In this document: in pieces, positions 9,442 to 18,000 of the stretch | Position numbering within the stretch: the first letter of the stretch is position 1 | Layout of the letters: the number at the start of each line of letters is the position of its first letter | Source: Caldilinea sp. CFX5 | GTDB taxonomy: Bacteria > Chloroflexota > Anaerolineae > Caldilineales > Caldilineaceae | Direction of reading: 5' to 3' | Assembly (NCBI GenBank): GCA_021405325.1 | Contig: QWII01000119.1 | Coordinates: 1 to 39,676 of the forward strand | Length of the DNA: 39,676 nt | The notes under the pieces: model-generated | What the model was told of the DNA's origin: nothing | Database searches by the model: none | What the model saw: only the letters and a program-made list of their open reading frames with translations | Made by a program: the position numbers and the translations under genes

Positions 9442-10089
9442 ATGACCATGATCAACAAACTGTGGGGGGCGCACCGTACGCTGCCGGAAACTTTCGGCGT
9501 GATCATACGACCCATTCAGCACGGCGATGCCAACTACCTGTATGCAATGCATGAGCGCCTCTCTCCGGAGAGTGTCTATTCTCGTTACCTGCAATACCGC
9601 AAACCAACGCTGGCCGAACTGACGGCGGTTTGTCACCTTGATCCGGCCAAAGGGGCGGGTTTTGTCGCCGTCATGCAACATGATCCCAGTCTGATCGTGG
9701 GCCTGGCTTATTACTTGCGTGAGTCGAACGCTACGGAATCAACCGCCGAACCCGGCATTCTGGTCGAAGATCGCTTTCAACAGCAAGGCATCGGACGCAT
9801 CCTCTGGCGCCAGTTGCAACATCATGCCCAGCGGAGCCGGATCACATGGTTACATGTGCTGTTTCACCCCCAGAACTGGCGGATTCAGCGGCTGGTGCAG
9901 GGCGCCGGCTTCCCCTATCAGGTGAAATTCAACGGCGGGCTGAGCGAATATCTGGTATCGCTGGGCGAACGGTCTGCTTCCGCCGTAGCGGAACTGACGG
10001 GAAAGGAGCGCCCCACAAGGCTTATCAGCCACTGGTCCAGCGTAGGCGAACAACTTTATTGGGACTGGAAAGCCAACCCCAATGGCTAA
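9442..10089 (+). CDS. GNAT-family acetyltransferase
   Basis: A 215-residue GNAT-fold protein. The ATG at 9442 is chosen because AAGGAG lies ten bases ahead; an in-frame opening reaching 9325 runs through the tandem repeat and is probably not translated. The strand/helix VIIRPIQHGDANYLYAMHE is the GNAT start, and QQQGIGRILWRQLQ is the acetyl-CoA-binding Q-x-x-G-x-G motif. HPQNWRIQRLVQGAGF is a variant of the usual NxxAxxLYxxxGF signature. SPESVYSRYL resembles the acetyltransferase domains attached to some CoA ligases and universal stress proteins. The substrate is unknown. The gene sits next to the IS-bearing palindrome and is not obviously in an operon. Confidence 0.8.
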   Translation: MTMINKLWGAHRTLPETFGVIIRPIQHGDANYLYAMHERLSPESVYSRYLQYRKPTLAELTAVCHLDPAKGAGFVAVMQHDPSLIVGLAYYLRESNATESTAEPGILVEDRFQQQGIGRILWRQLQHHAQRSRITWLHVLFHPQNWRIQRLVQGAGFPYQVKFNGGLSEYLVSLGERSASAVAELTGKERPTRLISHWSSVGEQLYWDWKANPNG

Positions 10090-10100
10090 CAGAGGATCTG

Positions 10101-10178
10101 GTAGGTGCGGTTTGTAACCGCACGGCTCTACCGCAAGCCGTGCGGTTAGTTGTAAATGCTTGTATGGTTGTAGTCATA
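10101..10178. repeat. Left half of a 78+78 nt palindromic repeat split by an IS
   Basis: This 78-nt arm pairs with 11576-11653. It contains GTGCGGTT-TGT-AACCGCAC (10105-10123), then a second hairpin with arms ACGGCT/AGCCGT, and ends GTAGTCATA. The outer ~50 nt are nearly identical between arms and the inner ~30 nt have diverged. Without the IS the two arms would meet and form one large hairpin. Confidence 0.75.
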
Positions 10179-10180
10179 GA

Positions 10181-11573
10181 TGCTCTTTAAAAACTTAGTC
10201 ATTCGAGAAAATAAGCGGAAGCGATAACTGGGTAGGTTGTGGGGGCAACCCGGTAAGATCGGCAACCGAGAGATGACGTGCCGGTCGGCGAACGAGTAGC
10301 TGGGTTGCGCTGGCATCGGCAAAGAAAACAAAATGACGAGCAGTGGGGTCGAAGCGCACCCAAACGAGTTGCTGGGCATAGGCTCTTCCGACAGAATAAT
10401 AGTGGTGCTGCCCGCCCAAAGAAACCTGACCGGAAGCGGTGACTTTGCGTTGCCAAGTAAACTGTGTCAGAAACTGATCGAGGCGTTGGAGATCAAACAC
10501 GGCCCATTCCTGACCGGCCTGATAGGGCCGCAGCGGTTGCAGGAGGTCTGGATGGGCAACAATAGGCGGTTTTCCCGCACAGCCTGGGGCAGCGGAAGGC
10601 AGGTCAAAGGTCAACTCGTGCCAGCCTTGTGCCAAGTGGCGCTGGAAGGCCGCACAGGAAGCCAAGGCATCGGCAGCGGCCACGTACTCCATGATCGTGC
10701 GGTGATTGCGTTCCACGCCCGCATTATCGGTGGGTTTGCTGGGCCGAATGGTGTGGTGGTGGATGCCAAGCCCCCTCAACCAGAGCGCAAAGCGAGAAGG
10801 GAAACGTTCGGCGGGATTGCCGGTAAAGAGCGCTTCATTGTCGGTCTGAATTGCTTCCGGTAACGTTCCCCACTGACAAAAACCGCAGCGTAGCGTTGTT
10901 TGTCGTTCATCCAAGCGCACCCGTTGCGCTTTGTGTCCAACGGTACCGGCCGGGGTGACATCGGCGGCAATACAGACTTCCCCCACGGGATCATGAACGG
11001 TATGGAGATTCACCTGCGTGCCGTCCGCTAAAGCAATCCCGCGTTTGAAGTCCACTTGCCAACACTGATGGACATGCGTGGGGCGTGGCCCACGAGTGGC
11101 TGACAAACGGTTCCGTTTGACTGGCCGCCGAAAGCGTGCCCACTGGTGGAGATAACGCCCGATCTGCGTGACACTGGGTAAGCGTTGACCAACCAGGGTT
11201 GGCCGGTGCTGGAGATGGTACCGGAGCCGCTGCGGACCCCAGTGCCGGTGCTGCAGTTTCAGGCGCAGGAGCGCATAGCGCACCAGCGGGGAGAAGCGCA
11301 TCAATAGCTGATGACGCTCTCGCTGATACTGACTCTTCACCCCTTCCCCGCGTCGGAAGCGGTGCCACCAATACCGGACACACTGCCACGATATGCCATA
11401 GGTGCGGCCGATTTCTGCATAGGTCTCACCTTGGGCATGTCGTTGAATGAACGCTTCCCGTTGTTTGATCGTCGTTCTTGGTGCCATTTGATCCCTTCCT
11501 CTTTACCATCGGGGCATGTCTCCTAGGAAGGTTGTACTGCATTTTCAGCGAATGACTAAATTTTTAAAGAGCA
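10181..11573 (-). mobile_element. IS481-like insertion sequence
   Basis: The element is 1393 bp long with 25-bp terminal inverted repeats at 10181-10205 and 11549-11573 (TGCTCTTTAAAAAnTTAGTC..., one mismatch). It encodes one DDE transposase on the minus strand, whose stop codon lies inside the terminal repeat. I see no clear target-site duplication; the flanks are themselves inverted repeats, so a short duplication would be hard to tell apart. The element looks intact. Confidence 0.88.
10195..11487 (-). CDS. DDE transposase, IS481/rve type
   Basis: The 430-residue transposase moves the surrounding element by cutting and joining its ends. Residues 1-60 form a helix-turn-helix region (TYAEIGRTYGISWQCVRYWW). 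An rve integrase core follows with the catalytic triad at D146 (CWQVDFKRG), D216 (AIQTDNEALF) and E259 (DNAGVERNHRTI). The C-terminus (SLGGQHHYYSVGRAYA) resembles the beta-barrel tail found in IS481/IS21-like integrases. The start ATG is at 11487 and the coding sequence is full length with no frameshift, so the enzyme may be active. Confidence 0.9.
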   Translation of the reverse strand: MAPRTTIKQREAFIQRHAQGETYAEIGRTYGISWQCVRYWWHRFRRGEGVKSQYQRERHQLLMRFSPLVRYALLRLKLQHRHWGPQRLRYHLQHRPTLVGQRLPSVTQIGRYLHQWARFRRPVKRNRLSATRGPRPTHVHQCWQVDFKRGIALADGTQVNLHTVHDPVGEVCIAADVTPAGTVGHKAQRVRLDERQTTLRCGFCQWGTLPEAIQTDNEALFTGNPAERFPSRFALWLRGLGIHHHTIRPSKPTDNAGVERNHRTIMEYVAAADALASCAAFQRHLAQGWHELTFDLPSAAPGCAGKPPIVAHPDLLQPLRPYQAGQEWAVFDLQRLDQFLTQFTWQRKVTASGQVSLGGQHHYYSVGRAYAQQLVWVRFDPTARHFVFFADASATQLLVRRPARHLSVADLTGLPPQPTQLSLPLIFSND

Positions 11574-11575
11574 TT

Positions 11576-11653
11576 TATGACTAAAACCACACGAGTTTCT
11601 ACAACAAACCGCACGGCTCTACCGCAAGCCGTGCGGTTTGTAACCGCACCTAC
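11576..11653. repeat. Right half of the palindromic repeat split by the IS
   Basis: This is the inverted partner of 10101-10178. It begins TATGACTA and ends with GTGCGGTT-TGT-AACCGCAC (11631-11649) followed by CTAC. The loop word CTCTACCGCAAG reads in the same direction in both halves although the arms are inverted. Confidence 0.75.
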
Positions 11654-11718
11654 CGTGTCAATTCACGCCACACCGCTTGAGCAACGTTTCATCATAACAT
11701 ATTGAGAAAGGCAAAAAT

Positions 11719-13113
11719 ATGACAACCTGGAAACCAGACCCGACCTTCTATCCCTCACCACAGATGGCGATGGAAGCGCCCCGTGAACAACTGGGCTATG
11801 TGGCGGTCCTCAATCCCTTCAACAACGGTCGCCCTGACGCCTTGGCCGTGCTGGATCTCGAACCGCAATCGCCAACCTATGGCGCAGTTGTCGAACGGCT
11901 GCCCATGCCCTACGCCGGTGATGAGTTACATCATTTTGGCTGGAATGCCTGTAGCGTGGCGCTCTGTCCGTGGGCGCCCCATCCCCATGTCGAACGGCGC
12001 TATCTGTTGGTGCCGGGGTTGCGTTCGTCGCGCATCTATGTCATCGACACCCAGCCCGACCCGCGCTGTCCACGCATCATTAAGGTGATTGAGGCTGAGG
12101 AGATCCACAAAAAGAGCGGCTACAGCCGTCCGCACACGATCCACTGCGGCCCGGATGACATCTATGTCAACGCTCTTGGCGCGCCCGACGGCAATGGCCC
12201 CGGCGGCGTCTTTACCCTCGATCATAAGACATTTGCCGTGAAAGGCCCCTGGGAAAAAGAACGCGGTCCGCAAAAGCTGGCCTACGACTTTTGGTGGCAT
12301 ATCACGCATGACACGATGATCACCAGTGAGTGGGGCACGCCCAACATGGTAGAGGCGGGTCTTAATGCGGAGATGCTGTTAGCCGGCAAGTATGGTCATC
12401 ACCTCCATATCTGGGATATGCGCAAACGACGCCATGTGCAGGCGCTCGACCTGGGCGCTGAACAGCAGATGGTGCTGGAACTGCGCCCAGCCCATGATCC
12501 CAACCAGACCTATGGCTTTGCCGGGGTGGTGATCAGCCTGAAGGATCTCTCGTCGTCGATCTGGCTCTGGCACCAGGAGCATGACAAATATGCCGTCCGC
12601 AAGGTGATCGAGATCCCGGCGGAACCGGCCGACCCGGCGTTGCTGCCGCCGATTCTACAAGGCTTTGGCGCGGCGCCGCCGCTGGTCACAGACATCAATC
12701 TGTCACTGGACGATAAGATGCTCTATGTCTCCTGCTGGGGAACGGGCGAGTTGCGCCAGTACAACGTCCGCGATCCCTTCCACCCCCAGTTGACCGGCTG
12801 TATTGAACTGGGCGGCATGGTGCGCCATACGGCCCACCCAAAGAGCGGGCCGCTCAACGGCGCCCCCCAAATGGTCGAGATCAGCCGCGACGGCAAACGA
12901 CTTTATTCGACCAATTCGCTCTACTCTGCCCTGGACGCTCAATTCTACCCCGAAGGCATCCGCGGCTGGATGGCGCAGATCGACGCCGACCCCAATGGTG
13001 GCCTGAAGGTCAACCCCGACTTCTTCATCGACTTCGGCCCCGAACGGCCCCATCAGGTGCGCTTGCAGGGTGGGGATGCGTCGTCGGATTCGTATTGTTA
13101 TCCGAGTGTATGA
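11719..13113 (+). CDS. Selenium-binding protein SBP56 family (methanethiol-oxidase-like)
   Basis: The 464-residue protein matches SBP56/SELENBP1 along its length. These copper-containing beta-propellers oxidise methanethiol to formaldehyde, H2S and H2O2. Conserved family stretches are GDELHHFGWNACS, LLVPGLRSSRIYVID, SRPHTIHCGPDDIYV, FWWHITHDTMITSEWGTP, HHLHIWDM, DKMLYVSCWGTGELRQY and PQMVEISRDGKRLYSTNSLYS. The His-rich patches probably bind metal. There is no signal peptide. ATG 11719 follows GAGAAAGG. A membrane protein gene follows after 88 nt. The TGA stop is itself the first three bases of a long hairpin (13111-13183). Enzyme activity is inferred from the family only. Confidence 0.92.
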   Translation: MTTWKPDPTFYPSPQMAMEAPREQLGYVAVLNPFNNGRPDALAVLDLEPQSPTYGAVVERLPMPYAGDELHHFGWNACSVALCPWAPHPHVERRYLLVPGLRSSRIYVIDTQPDPRCPRIIKVIEAEEIHKKSGYSRPHTIHCGPDDIYVNALGAPDGNGPGGVFTLDHKTFAVKGPWEKERGPQKLAYDFWWHITHDTMITSEWGTPNMVEAGLNAEMLLAGKYGHHLHIWDMRKRRHVQALDLGAEQQMVLELRPAHDPNQTYGFAGVVISLKDLSSSIWLWHQEHDKYAVRKVIEIPAEPADPALLPPILQGFGAAPPLVTDINLSLDDKMLYVSCWGTGELRQYNVRDPFHPQLTGCIELGGMVRHTAHPKSGPLNGAPQMVEISRDGKRLYSTNSLYSALDAQFYPEGIRGWMAQIDADPNGGLKVNPDFFIDFGPERPHQVRLQGGDASSDSYCYPSV

Positions 13114-13183
13114 CAAGGTGACAGGGTGACAAGGTGAACTGGACGACGTCACCCTGTCACCCCCTCACCCTGTCACCTTGTCA
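13111..13183. repeat. Hairpin made of GACAAGGTG/CACCCTGTC words, starting at a stop codon
   Basis: An 18-bp perfect stem joins 13111-13128 (TGACAAGGTGACAGGGTG) and 13166-13183. Inner copies of the same words (ACAAGGTG, CACCCTGTC) add further pairing. The stem begins exactly at the TGA stop of the SBP56 gene and ends 18 nt before the next ATG. Confidence 0.75.
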
Positions 13184-13201
13184 GAGTAAAGGAGACTTTC
13201 A

Positions 13202-13864
13202 ATGAACACCTACTGGCCCTGGCTGACGCTGATCGCGCTGGGGGCGTTTCATGGGGTGAATCCGGCGATGGGGTGGCTTTTTGCCGTGGGATTGGGGTTG
13301 CAGGAGCGGCAGCGGGCGGCGGTGTTGCGGGCCTTTGCGCCGATTACGCTGGGTCATGCCCTCTCGGTTGCCGTGGTAGTAGCGGCAATTGGCCTCTTGC
13401 AGATGGTCATCCCGCCGGACGTGTTACAAATGGTGGGCGCGGCGGCGCTGCTGCTCTTTGCTTTCTATCGGATTGCGGCGAGTGCCGCCCATCCACGCTG
13501 GGTGGGGATGCGCGTCGGTTTTCGTGACCTGACGACGTGGTCATTTCTCATGTCGACGGCGCATGGTGCAGGATTGATGCTCGTGCCGGTCTTGTTACAA
13601 TTTGATAACAGCGCGGCGCATTATGGCCACAGCGCTCATGCCCAGCATGTAATGATGGCGAGCATGGGGCTACCCAACACGGAACTGCTGGCCGTGGTTC
13701 TCCACACGGTTGCCATGTTTGTCGTGATGGCGGCAGTCGCGCTGGCAGTCTATGAAAATTTGGGTTTGCGGCTACTGCGGCGCACCTGGTTCAATCTCGA
13801 TTTTCTCTGGAATGGCGCGCTCCTGCTGGCTGGCGTGTTGACGCTCATCACTAGCAGTATATAG
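13202..13864 (+). CDS. Integral membrane protein, HupE/NicO-like, next to SBP56
   Basis: A 220-residue protein with about six hydrophobic segments. GAFHGVNPAMGWLFAVGLG in the first segment and LGHALSVAVVV in the third resemble the His/Asp-bearing signatures of small metal-transport permeases (NicO, HupE/UreJ, TauE groups). A His-rich loop (NSAAHYGHSAHAQHVMM) lies between segments four and five. ATG 13202 follows AAAGGAG. Being directly behind the SBP56 gene suggests a role in copper supply or export of a reaction product for that protein, but this is inference. The exact family is not certain. Confidence 0.7.
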   Translation: MNTYWPWLTLIALGAFHGVNPAMGWLFAVGLGLQERQRAAVLRAFAPITLGHALSVAVVVAAIGLLQMVIPPDVLQMVGAAALLLFAFYRIAASAAHPRWVGMRVGFRDLTTWSFLMSTAHGAGLMLVPVLLQFDNSAAHYGHSAHAQHVMMASMGLPNTELLAVVLHTVAMFVVMAAVALAVYENLGLRLLRRTWFNLDFLWNGALLLAGVLTLITSSI

Positions 13865-13920
13865 CCGGCTGAATCATTGAATAACGGCAAATTTAGGCAA
13901 ACAGAGCCATTGTTACAAAT

Positions 13921-13993
13921 TCCGTGTTTCTTCTATCCGTGTTTAGTCTTTTGTGAGCGCCCAAAGACTAAACACGGATAGAAGAAACACGGA
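13921..13993. repeat. Perfect 31-bp hairpin
   Basis: Arms 13921-13951 (TCCGTGTTTCTTCTATCCGT...) and 13963-13993 are perfectly complementary with an 11-nt loop. The hairpin lies in the 210-nt gap between two membrane-protein genes. Nothing else is recognised there. Confidence 0.85.
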
Positions 13994-14074
13994 GTAATTC
14001 AGCGGTTTGCAGCCAAGCTTTGTTGAAGGTTGACGGAAATGGTCAATAGAATTGCAAGAGAAGGAAAAAGGTAT

Positions 14075-14491
14075 ATGAAATTGGCTAAATGGGCTTTTCG
14101 CATTGCCGGGACAATCGGCCTTTTACAGATTATCCCGCTCTTTTTCTACGAGACGCAACTGGCGGTAGACATGCCGCCGGCGCTCAATCACCCGGAATAT
14201 TACTATGGCTTTGCCGGGGTGACGCTGGCGTGGCAGGTGGCATTTCTGGTGATCAGCGGCGATCCCCTGCGCTATCGTCCGCTGATGCCGGTTGCCATGT
14301 TGGAAAAGGCTGGTTTTGTTTTGCCTGCCTTCTGGCTCTACGCCCAAGGGCGGCTACCGAACATGCTCCTGGCCGCGGCGCTGTTGGATCTGCTCTATGG
14401 TCTCAGCTTTGTCGCGGCCTATGTGGCGACACGACCACAGGCGCAGGTGGGACAAGGCGAGCTAAGGCCGGTCTATGGCGATAACCGGTAA
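14075..14491 (+). CDS. Small four-segment membrane protein, unknown function
   Basis: I do not recognise this family. With the ATG at 14075, chosen because AAGGAAAAAGG lies just ahead, the protein has 138 residues. A TTG at 14030 is possible but has no ribosome site. About four hydrophobic segments are visible: RIAGTIGLLQIIPLFF, YYGFAGVTLAWQVAFLVI, AMLEKAGFVLPAFWLY and LLAAALLDLLYGLSFVAAY. The layout is like DoxX-type or other small four-helix membrane proteins. A second membrane protein gene follows after 33 nt on the same strand, so the two are probably co-transcribed. Confidence 0.65.
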   Translation: MKLAKWAFRIAGTIGLLQIIPLFFYETQLAVDMPPALNHPEYYYGFAGVTLAWQVAFLVISGDPLRYRPLMPVAMLEKAGFVLPAFWLYAQGRLPNMLLAAALLDLLYGLSFVAAYVATRPQAQVGQGELRPVYGDNR

Positions 14492-14524
14492 GAAGACAAT
14501 CACAAAGGAAAAGGAAGAACAATC

Positions 14525-14989
14525 ATGAATCAACAAACAATGACCCAGCAACCATTTCTCAATGGCGGCGCCTTTGTCCGTTCGGTGACCATGTGGGCGC
14601 TGCTCTGGGGTATCACTGTTGCTTTTGTTAGCTATCAAGGGCAACCAGGCATCCTTTGTATGACGCCGATGGCGTGGCTATTGGCGGTTCCTGTTGGCTT
14701 GAATTATATTGCTTATAGCAATGGCAAGCCCGGTCGCAACCCCTTCCTGGCCGGAGCGTTGGCCGGGGCGACCCTCGGCTTGATCTTTGGGCTGCTGGCC
14801 TGGGTTCTTGGCTCCTACCTGATGCCGGCCGACCCCGCCGAAGCGGACAAACTCAGTATACACGAGCTTGGTCTGATCTTCACTGGTTGCGGCATCGTCC
14901 TCGGCGCCCTGTTGAGCGGCATGACAGCCCATCGCGCCGCAGCCCAACAGCGCCGCGGGCGCACGATCGCCGCCGTCACTGTGCAGTAA
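14525..14989 (+). CDS. Small membrane protein, unknown function
   Basis: The family is not recognised. The protein has 154 residues and four hydrophobic segments (VTMWALLWGITVAFVSY, MAWLLAVPVGLNYIAY, AGATLGLIFGLLAWVLG, GLIFTGCGIVLGALLSGM), with a basic C-terminus (AQQRRGRT). The ATG follows AAAGGAAAAGGAAG. It is 33 nt behind the previous membrane-protein gene and ends just before a perfect 26-bp hairpin that may close this two-gene unit. Confidence 0.6.
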   Translation: MNQQTMTQQPFLNGGAFVRSVTMWALLWGITVAFVSYQGQPGILCMTPMAWLLAVPVGLNYIAYSNGKPGRNPFLAGALAGATLGLIFGLLAWVLGSYLMPADPAEADKLSIHELGLIFTGCGIVLGALLSGMTAHRAAAQQRRGRTIAAVTVQ

Positions 14990-15004
14990 TGGTTTGAGAA
15001 AATA

Positions 15005-15059
15005 GGCGCAACGGTAGCGCATTCGACTCTGCCAGAGTCGAATGCGCTACCGTTGCGCC
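15005..15059. repeat. Perfect 26-bp hairpin with 3-nt loop
   Basis: Arms 15005-15030 (GGCGCAACGGTAGCGCATTC...) and 15034-15059 pair perfectly around GCC. The tip is the mini-palindrome ACTCT-GCC-AGAGT. It stands 15 nt after the upstream stop and about 35 nt before the cytochrome ATG. No T-run follows, but such a stem could act as a terminator or mRNA stabiliser. Confidence 0.85.
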
Positions 15060-15093
15060 ATTGGTTATTGCTGTTCACACAACGAGAAACCTT

Positions 15094-18000
15094 ATGACAA
15101 AATTTGAAAGATTACACGCCGAACGGTGGCAGCTTGCGCTCCTGTTAGTGGTGTTGCTGCTGGTGCTACCGGGCAGGATCCTGGCCGCGGGTGTAGGGCA
15201 AGAAGCGCCGCCCAATGATGCACAGCCGCCAACCGACGCTGTGCATTCAGGGATCCAGGGACCGGACGCACCCCATGCCCCGGTCAACACCACCCTGCTT
15301 GATTTTCAGTTGCCCGGCACGCAACCCGGCGGGCTGACCACACCGTTGGCATCATCAGCCAGTTGTACAGGCTGCCATGTCAACCACATTGTCGATAACT
15401 TTGCCGGCTCGATGATGGCCAACGCCGCCCGCGACCCGCTCTTCCGCGCGGCGCTTCAGGTGGCCAATAAGGATGCCAAGTTCGGTGGCGATACCTGTAT
15501 CCGCTGTCACGCACCCAACGCCTGGCTCAACAATCGCTCCGCCATTGCCGGCGACCCCGCTTCCACCGATGGCCGACTGATCAATGCGGAAGATTTGCAA
15601 GGCGTGGCGTGCAGCACTTGCCATCGGTTTGTGCCGCCAACCGCCATTGCCGGCGAGGCGTCGGGCGATGCCGCCGAGCGCGCCGCGTTGACCGGCCCCT
15701 TTATCACCGGCAATTCGGCCTATCTTGTTGATCGCAACGATGTGCGGCGCGGGCCGTATAGCATCAACGCCGCGCCTCACGCCGTCGCACAGTCAAGTTA
15801 CCTAAATACTTCTGAGCTTTGCGCCACCTGTCATGATATTGACAACCCGCTCCTTACCTTTGATGCTGGGGCGGGCGAGTTTAAACTCAACGCACTCAAT
15901 ACGGCGGCCGGCGTCGATGACCGTCTCTTTCCGATTGAGCGCACCTATAGCGAGTGGAAGTTTAGCACTTTTGCCGGCGGCGGCGTCAGCGGGTTGGACT
16001 ATCCCGGTTTGAAACGGCTCAGTAACACCACCAATGGCCCGATCACGGTCTGCCAGGATTGTCACATGCCGATGATCACCGCGCCCAATGCCAATGGCGG
16101 ACCGGCGCGCAACCTGGGCAAACATGAGTGGGCTGGCGGCAGCGCAAGCTGGCAGGATGGCATCATCAAAGCGTGGGAGAATGTGGCCGCCGACACTGGT
16201 CTGAACAAAACCCAGACCACCGCCAACAAAACGCTGGGGCTAGAGATGCTCAAACGCGCCGCCCAACTGGATGTGGCAATTGTCAATGGGCAGTTGGAAG
16301 TCAAGATCACCAACAACACCGGTCACAAACTGCCCACCGGTTATGCCGAAGGTCGCCGCATGTGGCTTGAAATCTACCAACTGCGCGGGCCAACGCCGGT
16401 CTTCACCTCCGGCTTGATGGCCGGCGTGATCGGCCCCTTGATCAAAGATCCCTATCTCAAAAGCTATGAGATCAAACTCGGCCTGACCAACGCCCATGCT
16501 CAGAATATCGGGCGCCCGGAGATTGCCGGTGAGGGTTTTCACTTTATCCTTAACAACAAGGTCTTTCAGGACAACCGCATTCCGCCGCGTGGCTTCCTGA
16601 ACAGCGCCTATGCCAGTCGCGACATGCAGCCGGTCGGCGCGACCTATGCCGACGGTCAGTATTGGGACACGACCTATTATCCGATCCACCCCGAAGCTGA
16701 CTCAATCAGCGTGCGGCTCATGTACCAGACGGCAACGTCGGAGTATCTCGACTTTTTGGCGAGTGAGGCCAACTTCACCGTGGCCGATGCGGTGCGCGGG
16801 CCAACCAACTGGGGGCAGCTCATTGCTGACCTGCGTGGACAGAATATTGGTAAGCCAGTGGTCATGATTGCCAAACAGCTCTTTATCCCGCGTGCGTTCG
16901 TCGCGCCAACAGGAACCGATACCGGCGCCTGCACCGACTCGACGCAACCGTGCAAAACGATCAACTATGCGCTCGGCCAAGCAGTTGATGGCACAGAAAT
17001 TCGCGTGGCGGCAGGGGTCTACAAAGAGTTGATCCAGGTGACCAAACCCGTTTCGTTGACTGGTGGCTTTACCCTCACCAACTGGGTCACGCCAGTCTGG
17101 ACGGCTAACAAGACGATCCTCGACGGCCAAAATTCCTATCGCCCGCTGACGATCAATGCCGACCGTGTGCGGGTCGATGGCTTTACCATCCGCAACGGCA
17201 ACACCAGCGGCGGCGACCGGCTAGGCGGTGGCCTCTACATTGGCGGGGTCAATGTGGTGGATCAGGCGACGTTGGTCAACCTGCGGCTGGAAAACAATGT
17301 CGCCAGCAACTTTGAGAGCGGCGAAGGGGGCGGGCTATACGCTGAGATGGGCAACAACTTACGCATTCCCGCCCGCTTGACCCTGAACAATGTCACCGTT
17401 TTTAGCAACACCGCTTCCACCGGCAACCTTAGCGCCGCCGGCGGCGGGATGAGGCTGTTCGCCGCGGGCAATTCACCGCTCAATGTTGATATGACCAATG
17501 TCACCGTGCAAAACAATATTGCCGGCAACGACTTTAGCTCCAACGGCGGCGGCATTGCGCTCAACCTCAATGGCGGCCAGGCCACCTTGCGCCAATCGCG
17601 TATTCTGGACAATCGGGCGGCGCGCATCAAAACCATCTTGGGCGGCCCCAGTCGCGGCGGCGGCATCTACGTCAACAACGGCACGCTGAATCTGCTCAAC
17701 ACATTGTTGGCGGGCAATGAGGCGGAACTGGGCGCGGCCATTGCCGTACAATCGAACGGCGACACCGGCGCAGCGCTCGCCATGAACTATGTCACCCTGG
17801 CGGATAATTACCGCATCAGCACTGAGGCCGGGGCGACCATCTACACCGAGGGGTTGTACACCTATCTGCTTATGACCAATGCCCTCTTTAGCGGCAACCC
17901 GGTCGCGTTTGCGGCGCGCAACAACAACAACCAAGTCACCGAAGTGCAGGTTGCCAGCACCTTGATCGACAACAATGTCGGCACGGTCATTAGTGGCACC

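Noticed and set aside
15061..15093. TTG start for the multiheme cytochrome
   Set aside because: It abuts the hairpin and gives a poor leader; ATG 15094 starts directly before a normal signal peptide.
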